A stretch of 64,000 nucleotides of DNA from Stutzerimonas stutzeri (GCF_024451105.1 NZ_JANGEY010000003.1:1-64000); one strand, 5' to 3'; shown: positions 7,269 to 16,023, numbered from the stretch's first letter. The notes: generated from the letters alone by a model not told the origin. Numbers and translations are program-made.

Positions 7269-8342
7269 ATGAATCCGCTGTTCCAACCCGTTCGCCTCGG
7301 CGACATCGAACTGGCCAACCGCGTGGTGATGGCGCCGATGACGCGCAGCCGCGCCGCCGCCGACGGCATGCCGACCCTCGACATGGTCGAGTACTACGCC
7401 CAGCGCGCCAGCGCCGGCCTGATCGTCGCCGAAGGCACCGCGCCCTCGGCCGCCGGCCTCGGCTACTGCCGCACCCCGGGCATCTACAACGCGGCGCAGA
7501 TCGCCGCCTGGCGCGGCGTCACCCAGGCGGTGCATGCCGCCGGCGGGCGCATCGTCCTGCAGCTGATGCACGTCGGCCGGGTCGCCAGCCACCACAACAA
7601 GCCGGCCGGCGCGCCGACCGTGGCGCCCTCGGCGCTGCGCGCGCGCACCCAGCTGTTCAGCGACGCCGCCGGCATGGTCGACACCGACGAGCCGGTGGAG
7701 CTGAGCACCGCGCAGGTCCGCGAAGTGATCGAAGAGTTCGCCCAGGCCGCGCGCAACGCCCGCGCCGCCGGCTTCGACGGCGTCGAGCTGCACTGCACCA
7801 GCGGCTACCTGCCGATGCAGTTCATGGCCGACGGCAGCAACCGCCGCAGCGACGAATACGGCGGCAGCCTGGAGAACCGCGTGCGCTTCCCCGCCGAGGT
7901 GCTCGCCGCCATGGCCGAGGCCATCGGCCCCGGCCGGGTCGGCCTGCGCATCTGCCCGGGCAACCCCTACAACGACAGCGAGGACAGCGACCCGGCCGCC
8001 ACCGCGACGGCGCTGCTCGACGCCATCGCCCCGCTGGGCCTGGCCTACCTGCACGTGATGCGCGCGCAGGTGCCGGGCCTGGATGCCTTCGCCCTGGCCC
8101 GCGCGCACTTTCCCGGTGCGCTGATCCTCAACGACGGCTTCGACGGCCACAGCGCGCGCCAGGCCATCGAGGCCGGGCAGGGCGAGGCGGTGTCGTTCGC
8201 CCGCCACTACATCGGCAACCCTGACCTGGCCGAGCGCCTGCGCGTCAACGCGCCGCTGGCCGGCTTCGACCGCAGCTCGTTGTACACCGCGGGGCCGCGT
8301 GGCTACCTCGACTACCCGCGCTGGCCGGTGCCGGCGACCTGA
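7269..8342 (+). CDS. Old-yellow-enzyme-type NADH:flavin oxidoreductase (NemA-like)
   Basis: 357 aa single-domain FMN barrel. Start at the ATG after AGGAGG. Motifs: NRVVMAPMTRSRA, GGRIVLQLMHVGR, DEYGGSLENRVRF, and FARHYIGNPDLAERL at the C-terminus. The substrate-anchoring pair, normally His-x2-Asn or His-x2-His, reads HCTS here (GVELHCTSGYL), so the second residue is Ser, which may alter carbonyl binding. Between the BaiE-like protein and the acyl-CoA synthetase it may reduce a steroid dienone, but general ene-reductase activity is the safe statement. 10 nt after the SnoaL gene. Confidence 0.85.
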   Translation: MNPLFQPVRLGDIELANRVVMAPMTRSRAAADGMPTLDMVEYYAQRASAGLIVAEGTAPSAAGLGYCRTPGIYNAAQIAAWRGVTQAVHAAGGRIVLQLMHVGRVASHHNKPAGAPTVAPSALRARTQLFSDAAGMVDTDEPVELSTAQVREVIEEFAQAARNARAAGFDGVELHCTSGYLPMQFMADGSNRRSDEYGGSLENRVRFPAEVLAAMAEAIGPGRVGLRICPGNPYNDSEDSDPAATATALLDAIAPLGLAYLHVMRAQVPGLDAFALARAHFPGALILNDGFDGHSARQAIEAGQGEAVSFARHYIGNPDLAERLRVNAPLAGFDRSSLYTAGPRGYLDYPRWPVPAT

Positions 8343-8363
8343 GCATCCTTTCGGGGGAACGAC

Positions 8364-10223
8364 ATGAACGATCGCATTGATGCACAGACCGTGGCCGCGC
8401 CGGACGCCGCCCCGGTACCCCGCGAGGTCACCCAGGCGCGGCTCGACCGCCGCGCCGCGGCCAGCGCGCTGGTCAAGCCGCGCGACCTCTACACCATCGC
8501 CGACCGCCTCGAGGAGCAGGCGCAGCGCCATGCGGCGCGGCCCCTGCTGATCTACGGCGGCGAGCGCTACAGCTACGCCGAGGTGGACGCGCGCGCCAAC
8601 CAGGTGGCGCACGCCGCGCTGGCCCGCGGCCTCAAGGCCGGCGACGTCTGCGCGCTGGCCCTGGAGAACCGCCCGGAGTTCTTCTTCGCCTGGTTCGGCC
8701 TGGTCAAGCTCGGCGTGGTGGTGGCGCCGCTCAACACCCATGTCAGCGGCAAGCCGCTGGCCCACGCGCTGCAGAGCACCGGCGCGCGCGCCGTGCTGGC
8801 CGGCGAGGAGTGCCTGGCCAACTTCGCCGCCAGCGAAGGCCTGCCGGCCGTGCCGCTGTGGCTGGTGCCGGACGCCGAGAAGCCGGCTGCTGAAGAGCTG
8901 CGCGCGCTGGCCGACGCCGGCTTCGCCGCCGAGGTGGCCGCCGCTGCGCGCCAGGCGCCGCCGCGTGAGCTGCGCGCCGGCATCAGCGCCGAGACGCCGA
9001 GCCTGCTGATCTTCACCTCCGGCACCACCGGCCTGCCCAAGGCGGCGCGCTACAGCCACATGCGCTGGATGAGTTCGGGCGACGTGATGGTGGAGACCCT
9101 CGAGGCCACCCCGGCCGACGTCTTCTACTGCTGCCTGCCGCTCTATCACGGCGCTGCGGCCACCTCGGTGACTTCCACCGCGCTCAAGGCCGGCGCCGCC
9201 ATCGTGGTGCGCCGGCGCTTCAGCGTGCGCGAGTTCTGGAGCGACGTGCGCAACAACGGCATCACCGTCCTGCAGTACATCGGCGAGATCTGCCGCTACC
9301 TGCTCAACCTGCCGGAGGATCCGCGCGACCGCGAGCACAGCCTGCGCGCCATGCTCGGCGCCGGCCTGTCGCCGGAATCCTGGCAGCGCTGGATCGAGCG
9401 GTTCGGCGCGGTGCAGGTCTTCGAGGGCTGGGGCTCCACCGAGGCCAACACCAACCTGATCAACGTCGACAACCGCATCGGCTCCTGCGGCCGCGTGCCC
9501 TACTGGGAGAAGACCAACTTCCGCCTGGTGCGCTTCGACGTCGAGAGCGAATCCCATCCGCGCGACGCCAACGGCTTCTACCTGCTGTGCCGGCCGGGCG
9601 AAGTGGGCGAGGCGATCGGCTACATCGTCGACCACCCGGACATCGGCGGCGGCCGCTTCGAGGGCTACACCTCGGCCGAGGCCACCGAGAAGAAGATCCT
9701 CCGCGACGTGTTCCAGAAGGGCGACGCCTACTGGAGCTCCGGCGACCTGCTGCGCTACGACGAGGACGGCTACTTCTACTTCGTCGACCGCATCGGCGAC
9801 ACCTTCCGCTGGAAGAGCGAGAACGTCTCGACCCTGGAGGTGGCCGACGCCCTGGCCGACTATCCGGGCCTCGAGCTGATCAACATCTACGGCGTGCAGG
9901 TGCCGGGCCAGGAAGGCCGCGCCGGCATGGCCGCGGTGCTGATGCAGGACGGCCAGGCGTTCGACCCGGACAGCTTCTACGCGCTGACCGAGCAGCGTCT
10001 GCCGCGCTATGCCGCACCGGTGTTCGTGCGCGTGTCGCCGGCCGCCGACCTGACCAGTACCTTCAAGCTGCGCAAGGTCGACCTGCAGCGCCAGGGCTAC
10101 GATCCGGCGAATTTCGCCGATCCGCTGTACGTGCGCGACGATGCAGCCGGCACCTACCGGCCGTATTCGGCCGAAGCGCTGGCCGCCATCGGCCTGGCGC
10201 CGTTCGGTGCCGCCCATGGCTGA
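8364..10223 (+). CDS. Acyl-CoA synthetase of the FATP/very-long-chain type (steroid-acid CoA ligase candidate)
   Basis: 619 aa AMP-forming ligase. P-loop SLLIFTSGTTGLPKAARY (residues about 212-230), FEGWGSTEAN, SSGDLLRYDEDGYFYFVDRIGDTFRWKSENVS, and Lys of STFKLRKVDL near the C-terminus. The extended C-terminal half and the RIGDTFRWKSENVST motif resemble FATP-type enzymes such as FadD17/FadD19, which activate sterol side-chain acids. I infer CoA activation of a steroid carboxylate, because a DUF1302 protein and an aldolase/DUF35/MaoC set follow. The stop overlaps the next start by 8 nt, indicating translational coupling. Confidence 0.85.
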   Translation: MNDRIDAQTVAAPDAAPVPREVTQARLDRRAAASALVKPRDLYTIADRLEEQAQRHAARPLLIYGGERYSYAEVDARANQVAHAALARGLKAGDVCALALENRPEFFFAWFGLVKLGVVVAPLNTHVSGKPLAHALQSTGARAVLAGEECLANFAASEGLPAVPLWLVPDAEKPAAEELRALADAGFAAEVAAAARQAPPRELRAGISAETPSLLIFTSGTTGLPKAARYSHMRWMSSGDVMVETLEATPADVFYCCLPLYHGAAATSVTSTALKAGAAIVVRRRFSVREFWSDVRNNGITVLQYIGEICRYLLNLPEDPRDREHSLRAMLGAGLSPESWQRWIERFGAVQVFEGWGSTEANTNLINVDNRIGSCGRVPYWEKTNFRLVRFDVESESHPRDANGFYLLCRPGEVGEAIGYIVDHPDIGGGRFEGYTSAEATEKKILRDVFQKGDAYWSSGDLLRYDEDGYFYFVDRIGDTFRWKSENVSTLEVADALADYPGLELINIYGVQVPGQEGRAGMAAVLMQDGQAFDPDSFYALTEQRLPRYAAPVFVRVSPAADLTSTFKLRKVDLQRQGYDPANFADPLYVRDDAAGTYRPYSAEALAAIGLAPFGAAHG

Positions 10224-11301
10224 CCTCGACCACAACGGCCACGAGCTGAAGGCCGGCCTGCGCTTCCCCTGGGTGGCGCCGCCGGCCGCCGGCGAGACCC
10301 TGGAGGTGGCGCCCGGCGTGCTGTGGCTGCGCATGCCGCTGCCGTTCGGGCTCGACCACATCAACCTCTACCTGCTGCGCCACGGCGACGGCTGGGTCGC
10401 GGTGGACAGCGGCCTGAACACCACGCAGAGCCGCGCGGTGTGGGAGGCGGTGCTGGGCGGGGTGCTGGAAGGGCGGCCGCTGCTGGCACTGGTCTGCACC
10501 CACTTCCACTACGACCACAGCGGCCTGCTCGGCTGGCTGGCCGAGCGCTTCCACTGCCCGGTGTACATGAGCCACGCCGAGTACCAGGCGATCCACGTCG
10601 CGCCGCCGCAGGGCGACGAGCCGGACTGGGCCTTCCACCAGTTCTACCGGCTGGCCGGGCTGAGCGCGGAGGACTCGGCGGCCTTCCTGCCGATGATCCG
10701 CCAGGAGCACTTCCGGCCGACGCCGCCGCCCGCCTTCCGTCGCCTGAAGGAGGGCAGTGTGCTGTCCATCGGCGACCGCCACTGGCAGGTGGTGGTCGGT
10801 CGCGGCCATTCGCCCGAGCATGCCTGCCTGTACTGCGCCGAGGACGGCCTGCTGATCTCCGGCGACCAGGTGCTGCCGCGCATCACGCCGACGGTCGGCG
10901 TCGCGGTCGACGAGCCGGACGGCGACCCGCTGCGCGACTGGCTGGATTCCATCGAACGACTCGGCGAGCTGCCCGACCGCGTGCTGGTGCTGCCGGCCCA
11001 CGAGCGGCCGTTCCACGGCCTGCACACGCGCCTCGGGCAGCTGCGCGAGCACCACCGCCGCCACCTCGACCTGGTGCTGGAGCGCTGCGCACAGCCGTGC
11101 ACCGCGGCCGAGCTGATGGTCGAGCTGTTCCCGCGGCTGAAGAGCCGCTTCGACGAGCTGATGGCCATCGGCGAGACCCTGGCCCACGCCAACTACCTGA
11201 TCGGCACAGGGCTGCTGCTGCGCGAGGAGCAGGCGGGCGTGCACCGCTACCGCCGCGTCCGTGCCGAAGAGACGCTCGGCGCGTCTTCTAGTCCTTTTTG
11301 A
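10216..11301 (+). CDS. Metallo-beta-lactamase-fold hydrolase
   Basis: 361 aa; start overlaps the end of the acyl-CoA synthetase gene by 8 nt. THFHYDHSG gives the HxHxDH metal motif; later ligands are His in GRGHSPEH, Asp in ISGDQVLP and His in LPAHERPFH, so both zinc sites appear complete. The C-terminal helical part (about 70 residues after LPAHERPF) is of the glyoxalase-II/LACTB2-like type. Enzymes of this shape often hydrolyse thioesters or lactones; coupling to a CoA ligase makes an acyl-CoA thioesterase (editing) role attractive but unproven. Confidence 0.85.
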   Translation: MADLDHNGHELKAGLRFPWVAPPAAGETLEVAPGVLWLRMPLPFGLDHINLYLLRHGDGWVAVDSGLNTTQSRAVWEAVLGGVLEGRPLLALVCTHFHYDHSGLLGWLAERFHCPVYMSHAEYQAIHVAPPQGDEPDWAFHQFYRLAGLSAEDSAAFLPMIRQEHFRPTPPPAFRRLKEGSVLSIGDRHWQVVVGRGHSPEHACLYCAEDGLLISGDQVLPRITPTVGVAVDEPDGDPLRDWLDSIERLGELPDRVLVLPAHERPFHGLHTRLGQLREHHRRHLDLVLERCAQPCTAAELMVELFPRLKSRFDELMAIGETLAHANYLIGTGLLLREEQAGVHRYRRVRAEETLGASSSPF

Positions 11302-11371
11302 CGACGATCATTCGCAGGCGGCGCCCGGAAACTCGACGCGGCCGGTTGGCCTTAATTAGGAGAGAAGCAGC

Positions 11372-12967
11372 ATGCACAATAAGAAAAATCCACGTTGCAC
11401 CACGCTGGTTGCCCAGAGTTTCCCGCTCATGGGACTGGCCGCCGCCATCGCCATGGCCAGCGGCGCCGCCCAGGCCGGGGAGACCATCGAGTTCGACAAC
11501 GGCGTCACCCTGGACTGGACGCTCACCGCCAGCTATGGCGTCGGCATGCGCACCGAGTCGCCCGACCGTGCGCTGATCGACGGCCCGCTGACCGCCAACA
11601 TGGACGACGGCAACCGCAACTTCGACCGCGGCAGCCTGGTCACCCACCGGGTCGGCGCCCTCGCCGAGCTGATCCTGCGCAAGGACGACTACGGCGCGGT
11701 GTTGCGCGCCAGCACCTTCTACGACGACGTCTACCACAAGGGCAACGACCACGACGCGCCCGGCCGGGTCAACAAGTCCGGTGCCCACGACGAGTTCACC
11801 AGCGACGCCAGGTACTACAGTGGCGGGCGCAGCCGCATCCTCGATGCCTACCTGTTCGGCGGCTGGCGCACCGAGGGCGGGCAGAGCATCGACCTCAAGG
11901 CCGGCCGCCACGTGGTGTCCTGGGGCGAGAGCCTGATCTTCCCGGGCGTCTCCGGCGCCCAGTCGCCGGTCGACGTGGTCAAGGCCTCGCTGCCGGGCAT
12001 CGAGGCCAAGGAGGTGCTGCTGCCGGTCGGTCAGGTGTCCGGCCAGTGGAGCCTCAACGAGTCGCTGAGTCTCGGCGGCTATGTGCAGTACGAGTGGAAG
12101 GGCAACGAGCTGGCGCCGGTCGGCAGCTACCTGTCGACCAGCGACGTCACCGGCCCGGGCCGCGAACTGCTGCTTGCCGGCGCTCTGGGCATCCCCTACC
12201 TGGATACCAACGAGCCACGCGACAGCGGCCAGTGGGGTCTGCAGGTGCGCTACCGGCCGAGTCCGGATCTGGAGCTGTCGCTGTTCCGCATCAACTACCA
12301 CGATCGCAACCCGGCCGGGGTCTCCATCAGCTTCCCGCCGGCCGGCCCGCTGGGCTACGAGGTCAACTACTTCGAGGACATCCAGCTCACCGGCCTGAGC
12401 TTCTCCACCAAGATCGGCGACACCCAGGTCGGCGGCGAGTGGTCGTACCGCGACGGCGCGCCGGTGCAGGTGCTCACCGCCGGGGGCCCGCAGCCGACCA
12501 AGGGCAAGGGCCAGCAGATGCAGCTGTCGTTCATGCGCATCCTCGGCGACCGCCCGTGGGCCAGCCAGACCACCTTCATGGGCGAGGTGGTGCACGTGCG
12601 GGTCGACGACGTGGACGACCTCAACGGCGCCGACGACTACACCTTCAAGACCGCCTCGGCGTGGAAGAGCAAGAGCGCCACCGCCTACTCGCTGGTCGGC
12701 GTGTTCAACTACCCGGGCGTGTTCACCGGCTGGGACCTGGACGTGCCGGTGCGCTTCTCCCACGTCGTCGAGGGCGCCACGCCGATGTCCGGGACCATCT
12801 CCGGCGCCCAGGGCGACAAGCGCCTGACCGTCGGTAGCACCTTCAAGTACATGGGCAACCTGGAGGTGGCGCTGGCCTACAACGCCTTCCTCGGCGAGGC
12901 CGACCCGATCCGTCGCCAGCTCGCCGACCGGGACTATGTGACCCTGTCCGCCAAGTACTCGTTCTGA
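11372..12967 (+). CDS. DUF1302 outer-membrane protein
   Basis: 531 aa. Signal peptide with a hydrophobic core LMGLAAAIAMASGAAQA (cleavage about residue 35), then many alternating beta-strand segments. The protein ends AKYSF, with the terminal Phe expected of an outer-membrane barrel. Features recalled for DUF1302: GRHVVSWGESLIFPG, and NYHDRNPAGVS. These proteins are regularly encoded in clusters for hydrophobic substrates (steroids, terpenes, alkyl aromatics) and probably move substrate across the outer membrane. The usual DUF1329 partner is not in this window. 70 nt after the MBL gene with its own AGGAG. Confidence 0.88.
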   Translation: MHNKKNPRCTTLVAQSFPLMGLAAAIAMASGAAQAGETIEFDNGVTLDWTLTASYGVGMRTESPDRALIDGPLTANMDDGNRNFDRGSLVTHRVGALAELILRKDDYGAVLRASTFYDDVYHKGNDHDAPGRVNKSGAHDEFTSDARYYSGGRSRILDAYLFGGWRTEGGQSIDLKAGRHVVSWGESLIFPGVSGAQSPVDVVKASLPGIEAKEVLLPVGQVSGQWSLNESLSLGGYVQYEWKGNELAPVGSYLSTSDVTGPGRELLLAGALGIPYLDTNEPRDSGQWGLQVRYRPSPDLELSLFRINYHDRNPAGVSISFPPAGPLGYEVNYFEDIQLTGLSFSTKIGDTQVGGEWSYRDGAPVQVLTAGGPQPTKGKGQQMQLSFMRILGDRPWASQTTFMGEVVHVRVDDVDDLNGADDYTFKTASAWKSKSATAYSLVGVFNYPGVFTGWDLDVPVRFSHVVEGATPMSGTISGAQGDKRLTVGSTFKYMGNLEVALAYNAFLGEADPIRRQLADRDYVTLSAKYSF

Positions 12968-13040
12968 CCCGGCTGCGCCGGGCGGCGTCTGCTGCCCGGC
13001 CTGTCCGATCGGGGCAATGGCATGAATCCGGTCGATCCGT

Positions 13041-13137
13041 TGCAGGGGCGAATTCATTCGCCATGGGCCGCAACGCGGCCCCGGAGGTTGCCAAGGGCAG
13101 GCCACTGGCCCGCTTGGCGAATGAATTCGCCCCTACA
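13041..13137. repeat. REPIN-type inverted repeat, copy 1
   Basis: Left arm GGGGCGAATTCATTCGCC near 13044-13062 and right arm GGCGAATGAATTCGCCCC near 13116-13134. Each arm can itself fold (GGCGAAT-GA-ATTCGCC). Spacing between arms is larger (about 53 nt) than in the other copies. It lies between the DUF1302 gene and the thiolase gene; the rest of this 259-nt gap shows no gene. Confidence 0.85.
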
Positions 13138-13226
13138 GGGCCCGGTCTACTCGATTTGAACGATTCGCGCGGGCCGCGATCGCGGCATAGTGGCTGCAGT
13201 CACGCCCCGCAGCAGTGGAGACAAGC

Positions 13227-14438
13227 ATGGGACTCAAAGGCAACGCCGCCATCGTCGGGGCGGCCCAGTACAAACCGGAGAAGTACGCCACCGCGCCACG
13301 CATGTTCCATCTGGAACAGGTGGCCGACCTGGCCGCGCGCGCGCTGGCCGACGCCGGCCTGCAAGCCTCGGATCTCGACGGCCTGGTGATCAACGGCCCG
13401 CAGTTCCACGAGGCCTCGGTGTTCGTTCCGGCGATGGCCGCCGAATACCTGGGCATGAAGCTCAACTTCGCCGAAGTGGTCGACCTCGGCGGCTGCACCT
13501 CAGTCGGCATGGTCTGGCGCGCCGCCGCCGCCATCGAACTGGGCCTGTGCCAGGCGGTGCTCTGCGTGCTGCCGGCGCGCATGGCGCCGTTCGGACCCGA
13601 CGAGGACCCGAGCTGGATGGCCCGCGCCATGCGCTTCGGCGGTCACAGCACGGCCTTCGGCGCGCCCGAGGCGGAGTTCGACCTGCCCTACGGGCACATG
13701 GGCCAGAACACCGGCTACGCGATGATCGCCCAGCGCTACGCGGCGCAGTACGGCTACGACGCCGCGGCCATGGCGAAGATCGCCGTCGATCAGCGCTTCA
13801 ACGCCCAGTTCAACCCCGAGGCGATGTTCTACGGCCAGCCGCTGAGCGTCGAGCAGGTGCTGGCCAGCAAGAAGGTCGCCGACCCGCTGCACGTGCTGGA
13901 GATCGTCATGCCGGTGGCCGGCGGTGCGGCGCTGATCGTCGCCTCCAAGGAAGTCGCCGCCCGTGCGCGCAACCGCGGAGCGGTGGTCACCGGCTTCGGC
14001 GAGCACCTTTCCTTCAAGTCGCCGACCTATGCCGAGGAGATGACCCGCACCCCGATCGGCCCGGCCTCCGAGCGCGCCTTCGCCATGGCCGGGCTCAAGC
14101 CCGCCGACATGCACGCGGCGCAGATCTACGACTGCTACACCATCACCGTGCTGCTGACCCTCGAGGACGCCGGCTTCGCGCCCAAGGGCGAGGGCCTGCG
14201 CTTCGTCCGCGAGCACGACCTCACCTGGCGCGGCGACTTCCCGATGAACACCCACGGCGGCCAGCTCAGCTTCGGCCAGGCCGGCTCGGCCGGCGGCATG
14301 TCGCAGGTCATCGAGGCCTTCCACCAGATCGCCGGCCGCGCCGGCGACCGCCAGCTCGCCCGCTGCGACAACGTCTACGTCTCCGGTACCGGCGGCGTGA
14401 TGAGCGAGCAGGGCGCACTGATTCTCCAGGGAGCATGA
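13227..14438 (+). CDS. SCP2-thiolase/Ltp-type thiolase-fold protein (candidate steroid side-chain aldolase)
   Basis: 403 aa. Start chosen at the ATG 8 nt after GGAG; a second in-frame ATG lies 12 nt upstream. Thiolase fold with GGCTSVG at the nucleophile position, Tyr in QIYDCYTITVLL, and FPMNTHGGQLSFGQAG in place of the GGA/GHP motifs of true degradative thiolases. This pattern fits the lipid-transfer (Ltp2/SCP-x) group, whose members such as Ltp2 carry out retro-aldol cleavage of steroid side chains when bound to a DUF35 protein. The next gene encodes exactly such a DUF35 domain and overlaps by 4 nt. Function inferred from this pairing. Confidence 0.78.
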   Translation: MGLKGNAAIVGAAQYKPEKYATAPRMFHLEQVADLAARALADAGLQASDLDGLVINGPQFHEASVFVPAMAAEYLGMKLNFAEVVDLGGCTSVGMVWRAAAAIELGLCQAVLCVLPARMAPFGPDEDPSWMARAMRFGGHSTAFGAPEAEFDLPYGHMGQNTGYAMIAQRYAAQYGYDAAAMAKIAVDQRFNAQFNPEAMFYGQPLSVEQVLASKKVADPLHVLEIVMPVAGGAALIVASKEVAARARNRGAVVTGFGEHLSFKSPTYAEEMTRTPIGPASERAFAMAGLKPADMHAAQIYDCYTITVLLTLEDAGFAPKGEGLRFVREHDLTWRGDFPMNTHGGQLSFGQAGSAGGMSQVIEAFHQIAGRAGDRQLARCDNVYVSGTGGVMSEQGALILQGA

Positions 14439-15382
14439 GCGAGATGTCGACCAACAAACCGATGCCGGTGCCGACGGAAATCTCGGCGCCGTTCTGGGCA
14501 GGCCTGAAAGAGCAGCGCCTGACCATCCCGCAGTGCCAGGCCTGCGGCCACTGGATCTTCTACCCGCGCCGCCACTGCGACCGCTGCTATTCCCACGACC
14601 TCAAGTGGCAGGAGGTTTCCGGCAGCGGCACGCTGTACAGCTTCACTGTGGCGCGCATCCCGACCCTGCCGGACTTCGCCGACGAGGCGCCGCAGAAGCT
14701 CGCCGTGGTCGAGCTGGACGAGGGCGTGCGGATCAACACCACCCTGGTCGGCCTCGCCGAGGACGAGATCAAGGTGGGCATGCGCCTCAAGCCGGTGTTC
14801 GACACCGTCGATGCCGAAGGCAGAACCCTGCTGCGCTTCACCGGGATCGATAAGCAGGTGGTCCCGCGCCGCTTCGACGAAACGCCAGCGGTGGCGCCGG
14901 TCGAGGATCAGGTGCCGCGTCGGCAGATCCGCGTCGACGACGCCGAGGCCCTGCACGCGCTGGTCAGCGAAGAGTTCACCGCGTGGAGCAACCAGTTCGT
15001 CGTCGATCAGGCGCTGATCGACGAGTTTGCCAGGCTGTCCGGCGACGACTACTGGATCCACACCGATCCGGAGCGCGCGCGCAAGCAGGGTCCGTTCGGC
15101 GGCACCATCGCCCATGGCGCGCTGGTCCAGGTGCTGATGTCGCGCCTCAGGGTGCCGTTCGCGCACGAGATCGTCGGCTTCACCAACATGGTCAACTACG
15201 GCTCCGACCGCCTGCGCTTCCCCAGCCCGGTACCGGCCGGCTCGCGCATCCACGCCCGCGGCCGGGTCAAGGCCGTGGAGATCGGCAAGCGCGGGACCCA
15301 GCTGACCCTGGAGCTGAACATCCACGTGGTCGGCAGCGAGCGCCCGGCGGTGATCAACGACCTGGTCGTGCTGTACATGTGA
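14435..15382 (+). CDS. DUF35 (zinc ribbon + OB fold) fused to a MaoC-type hydratase
   Basis: 315 aa. ATGA overlap with the thiolase-fold gene. Residues about 12-140: DUF35 with zinc ribbon CQACGHWIFYPRRHCDRC and an OB fold. Residues about 170-315: hot-dog MaoC domain with FARLSGDDYWIHTDPERA and the catalytic-loop GPFGGTIAHGAL. In Mycobacterium, ChsH1/ChsH2 hydrates a steroid enoyl-CoA and its DUF35 domain recruits aldolase Ltp2; ChsH2 is MaoC-then-DUF35 as I recall. Here the order is DUF35-then-MaoC. Predicted to combine hydration and aldolase docking for acyl side-chain removal. A terminator follows. Confidence 0.82.
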   Translation: MSEMSTNKPMPVPTEISAPFWAGLKEQRLTIPQCQACGHWIFYPRRHCDRCYSHDLKWQEVSGSGTLYSFTVARIPTLPDFADEAPQKLAVVELDEGVRINTTLVGLAEDEIKVGMRLKPVFDTVDAEGRTLLRFTGIDKQVVPRRFDETPAVAPVEDQVPRRQIRVDDAEALHALVSEEFTAWSNQFVVDQALIDEFARLSGDDYWIHTDPERARKQGPFGGTIAHGALVQVLMSRLRVPFAHEIVGFTNMVNYGSDRLRFPSPVPAGSRIHARGRVKAVEIGKRGTQLTLELNIHVVGSERPAVINDLVVLYM

Positions 15383-15405
15383 TTTGCTGAGAGTGTCACC
15401 CTTGG

Positions 15406-15438
15406 CCGCCCGAGGCGCATGCGTCGGGCGGTCTTTTT
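15406..15438 (+). terminator. Rho-independent terminator after the first catabolic operon
   Basis: CCGCCCGA, a 10-nt loop, TCGGGCGG, then TCTTTTTG. It lies 24 nt after the DUF35-MaoC stop and ends the operon that starts at 5027. Confidence 0.88.
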
Positions 15439-15603
15439 GTTTCCGGTGCGCTGGGGCGCAAGTGACGCGCTCCATTCAGTGCAATAAAAATGATCCGAAG
15501 CTGCAGCAATAGTCGTTATCCAGATGCATCGCCAGGCGTGACACTGGAAGCGTCCACCCCGCTCGGGATTTCGCTGGAGATCCCGCCTACAGGAGTCCGA
15601 ACC

Positions 15604-16023
15604 ATGTCCCTGCCGCTCGATGAATTGCTGCAAACCCTGCTCAGCGCCGAACGGGCCGGCGTTCAGGTGGCGTCGGCGAGCCTGCGCGAATGCCGGGACC
15701 CGGACCTGCGGCCGCTGCTGGAGCAGATCCTCGCCGGCGAAGGCGAGAGCTGCCGACGCCTGCTGGCCTGCATGCAGCACCTGGGCCTGGAACCGAACCG
15801 CCAGACCGGGGAGTTCCACGCCCGGGCGATGGCCATCGCCGACCTGCACGAGCGCCTGGCGTTCATCGACCGCGGCCAGCGCTGGGTGATCCGCCGGCTG
15901 CAGGAGGCGCTGCCCGACTGCGCGGACCCACTGGTGCGCGAGGAGCTGGAAGCCGTGCTGCGCATCCATGAGGAGAACAGCGCGGCCACCCCGGTCGGGC
16001 AGGCGGCCGTCATGAGTACTTGA
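15604..16023 (+). CDS. Small helical protein resembling DUF6306
   Basis: 139 aa, entirely helical by composition, with repeated acidic/His positions (EQILAGEGESCRRLL, MQHLGL, DLHERLAFIDRGQRWVIRRL, REELEAVLRIHEENS). Resembles the small DUF6306-type proteins often found in Pseudomonas; function unknown. Upstream frame is open to 15490, but AGGAG before the ATG at 15604 supports this start. The last 14 nt overlap the end of sixA on the other strand. The 221-nt stretch before it holds a terminator and a short GGGATTTCGCTGGAGATCCC hairpin, no gene. Confidence 0.6.
   Translation: MSLPLDELLQTLLSAERAGVQVASASLRECRDPDLRPLLEQILAGEGESCRRLLACMQHLGLEPNRQTGEFHARAMAIADLHERLAFIDRGQRWVIRRLQEALPDCADPLVREELEAVLRIHEENSAATPVGQAAVMST

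Noticed and set aside
7044-10364. 1106-codon minus-strand frame across the OYE and acyl-CoA synthetase genes
   Set aside because: No recognisable motif, low-complexity; a shadow of two strong plus-strand genes.
13041-13137. Possible CRISPR or phage attachment site from the repeated GGGGCGAATTCATTCGCC
   Set aside because: Copies are dispersed, inverted and self-complementary, with no regular spacing or spacers and no integrase or cas gene; this is a REPIN pattern.
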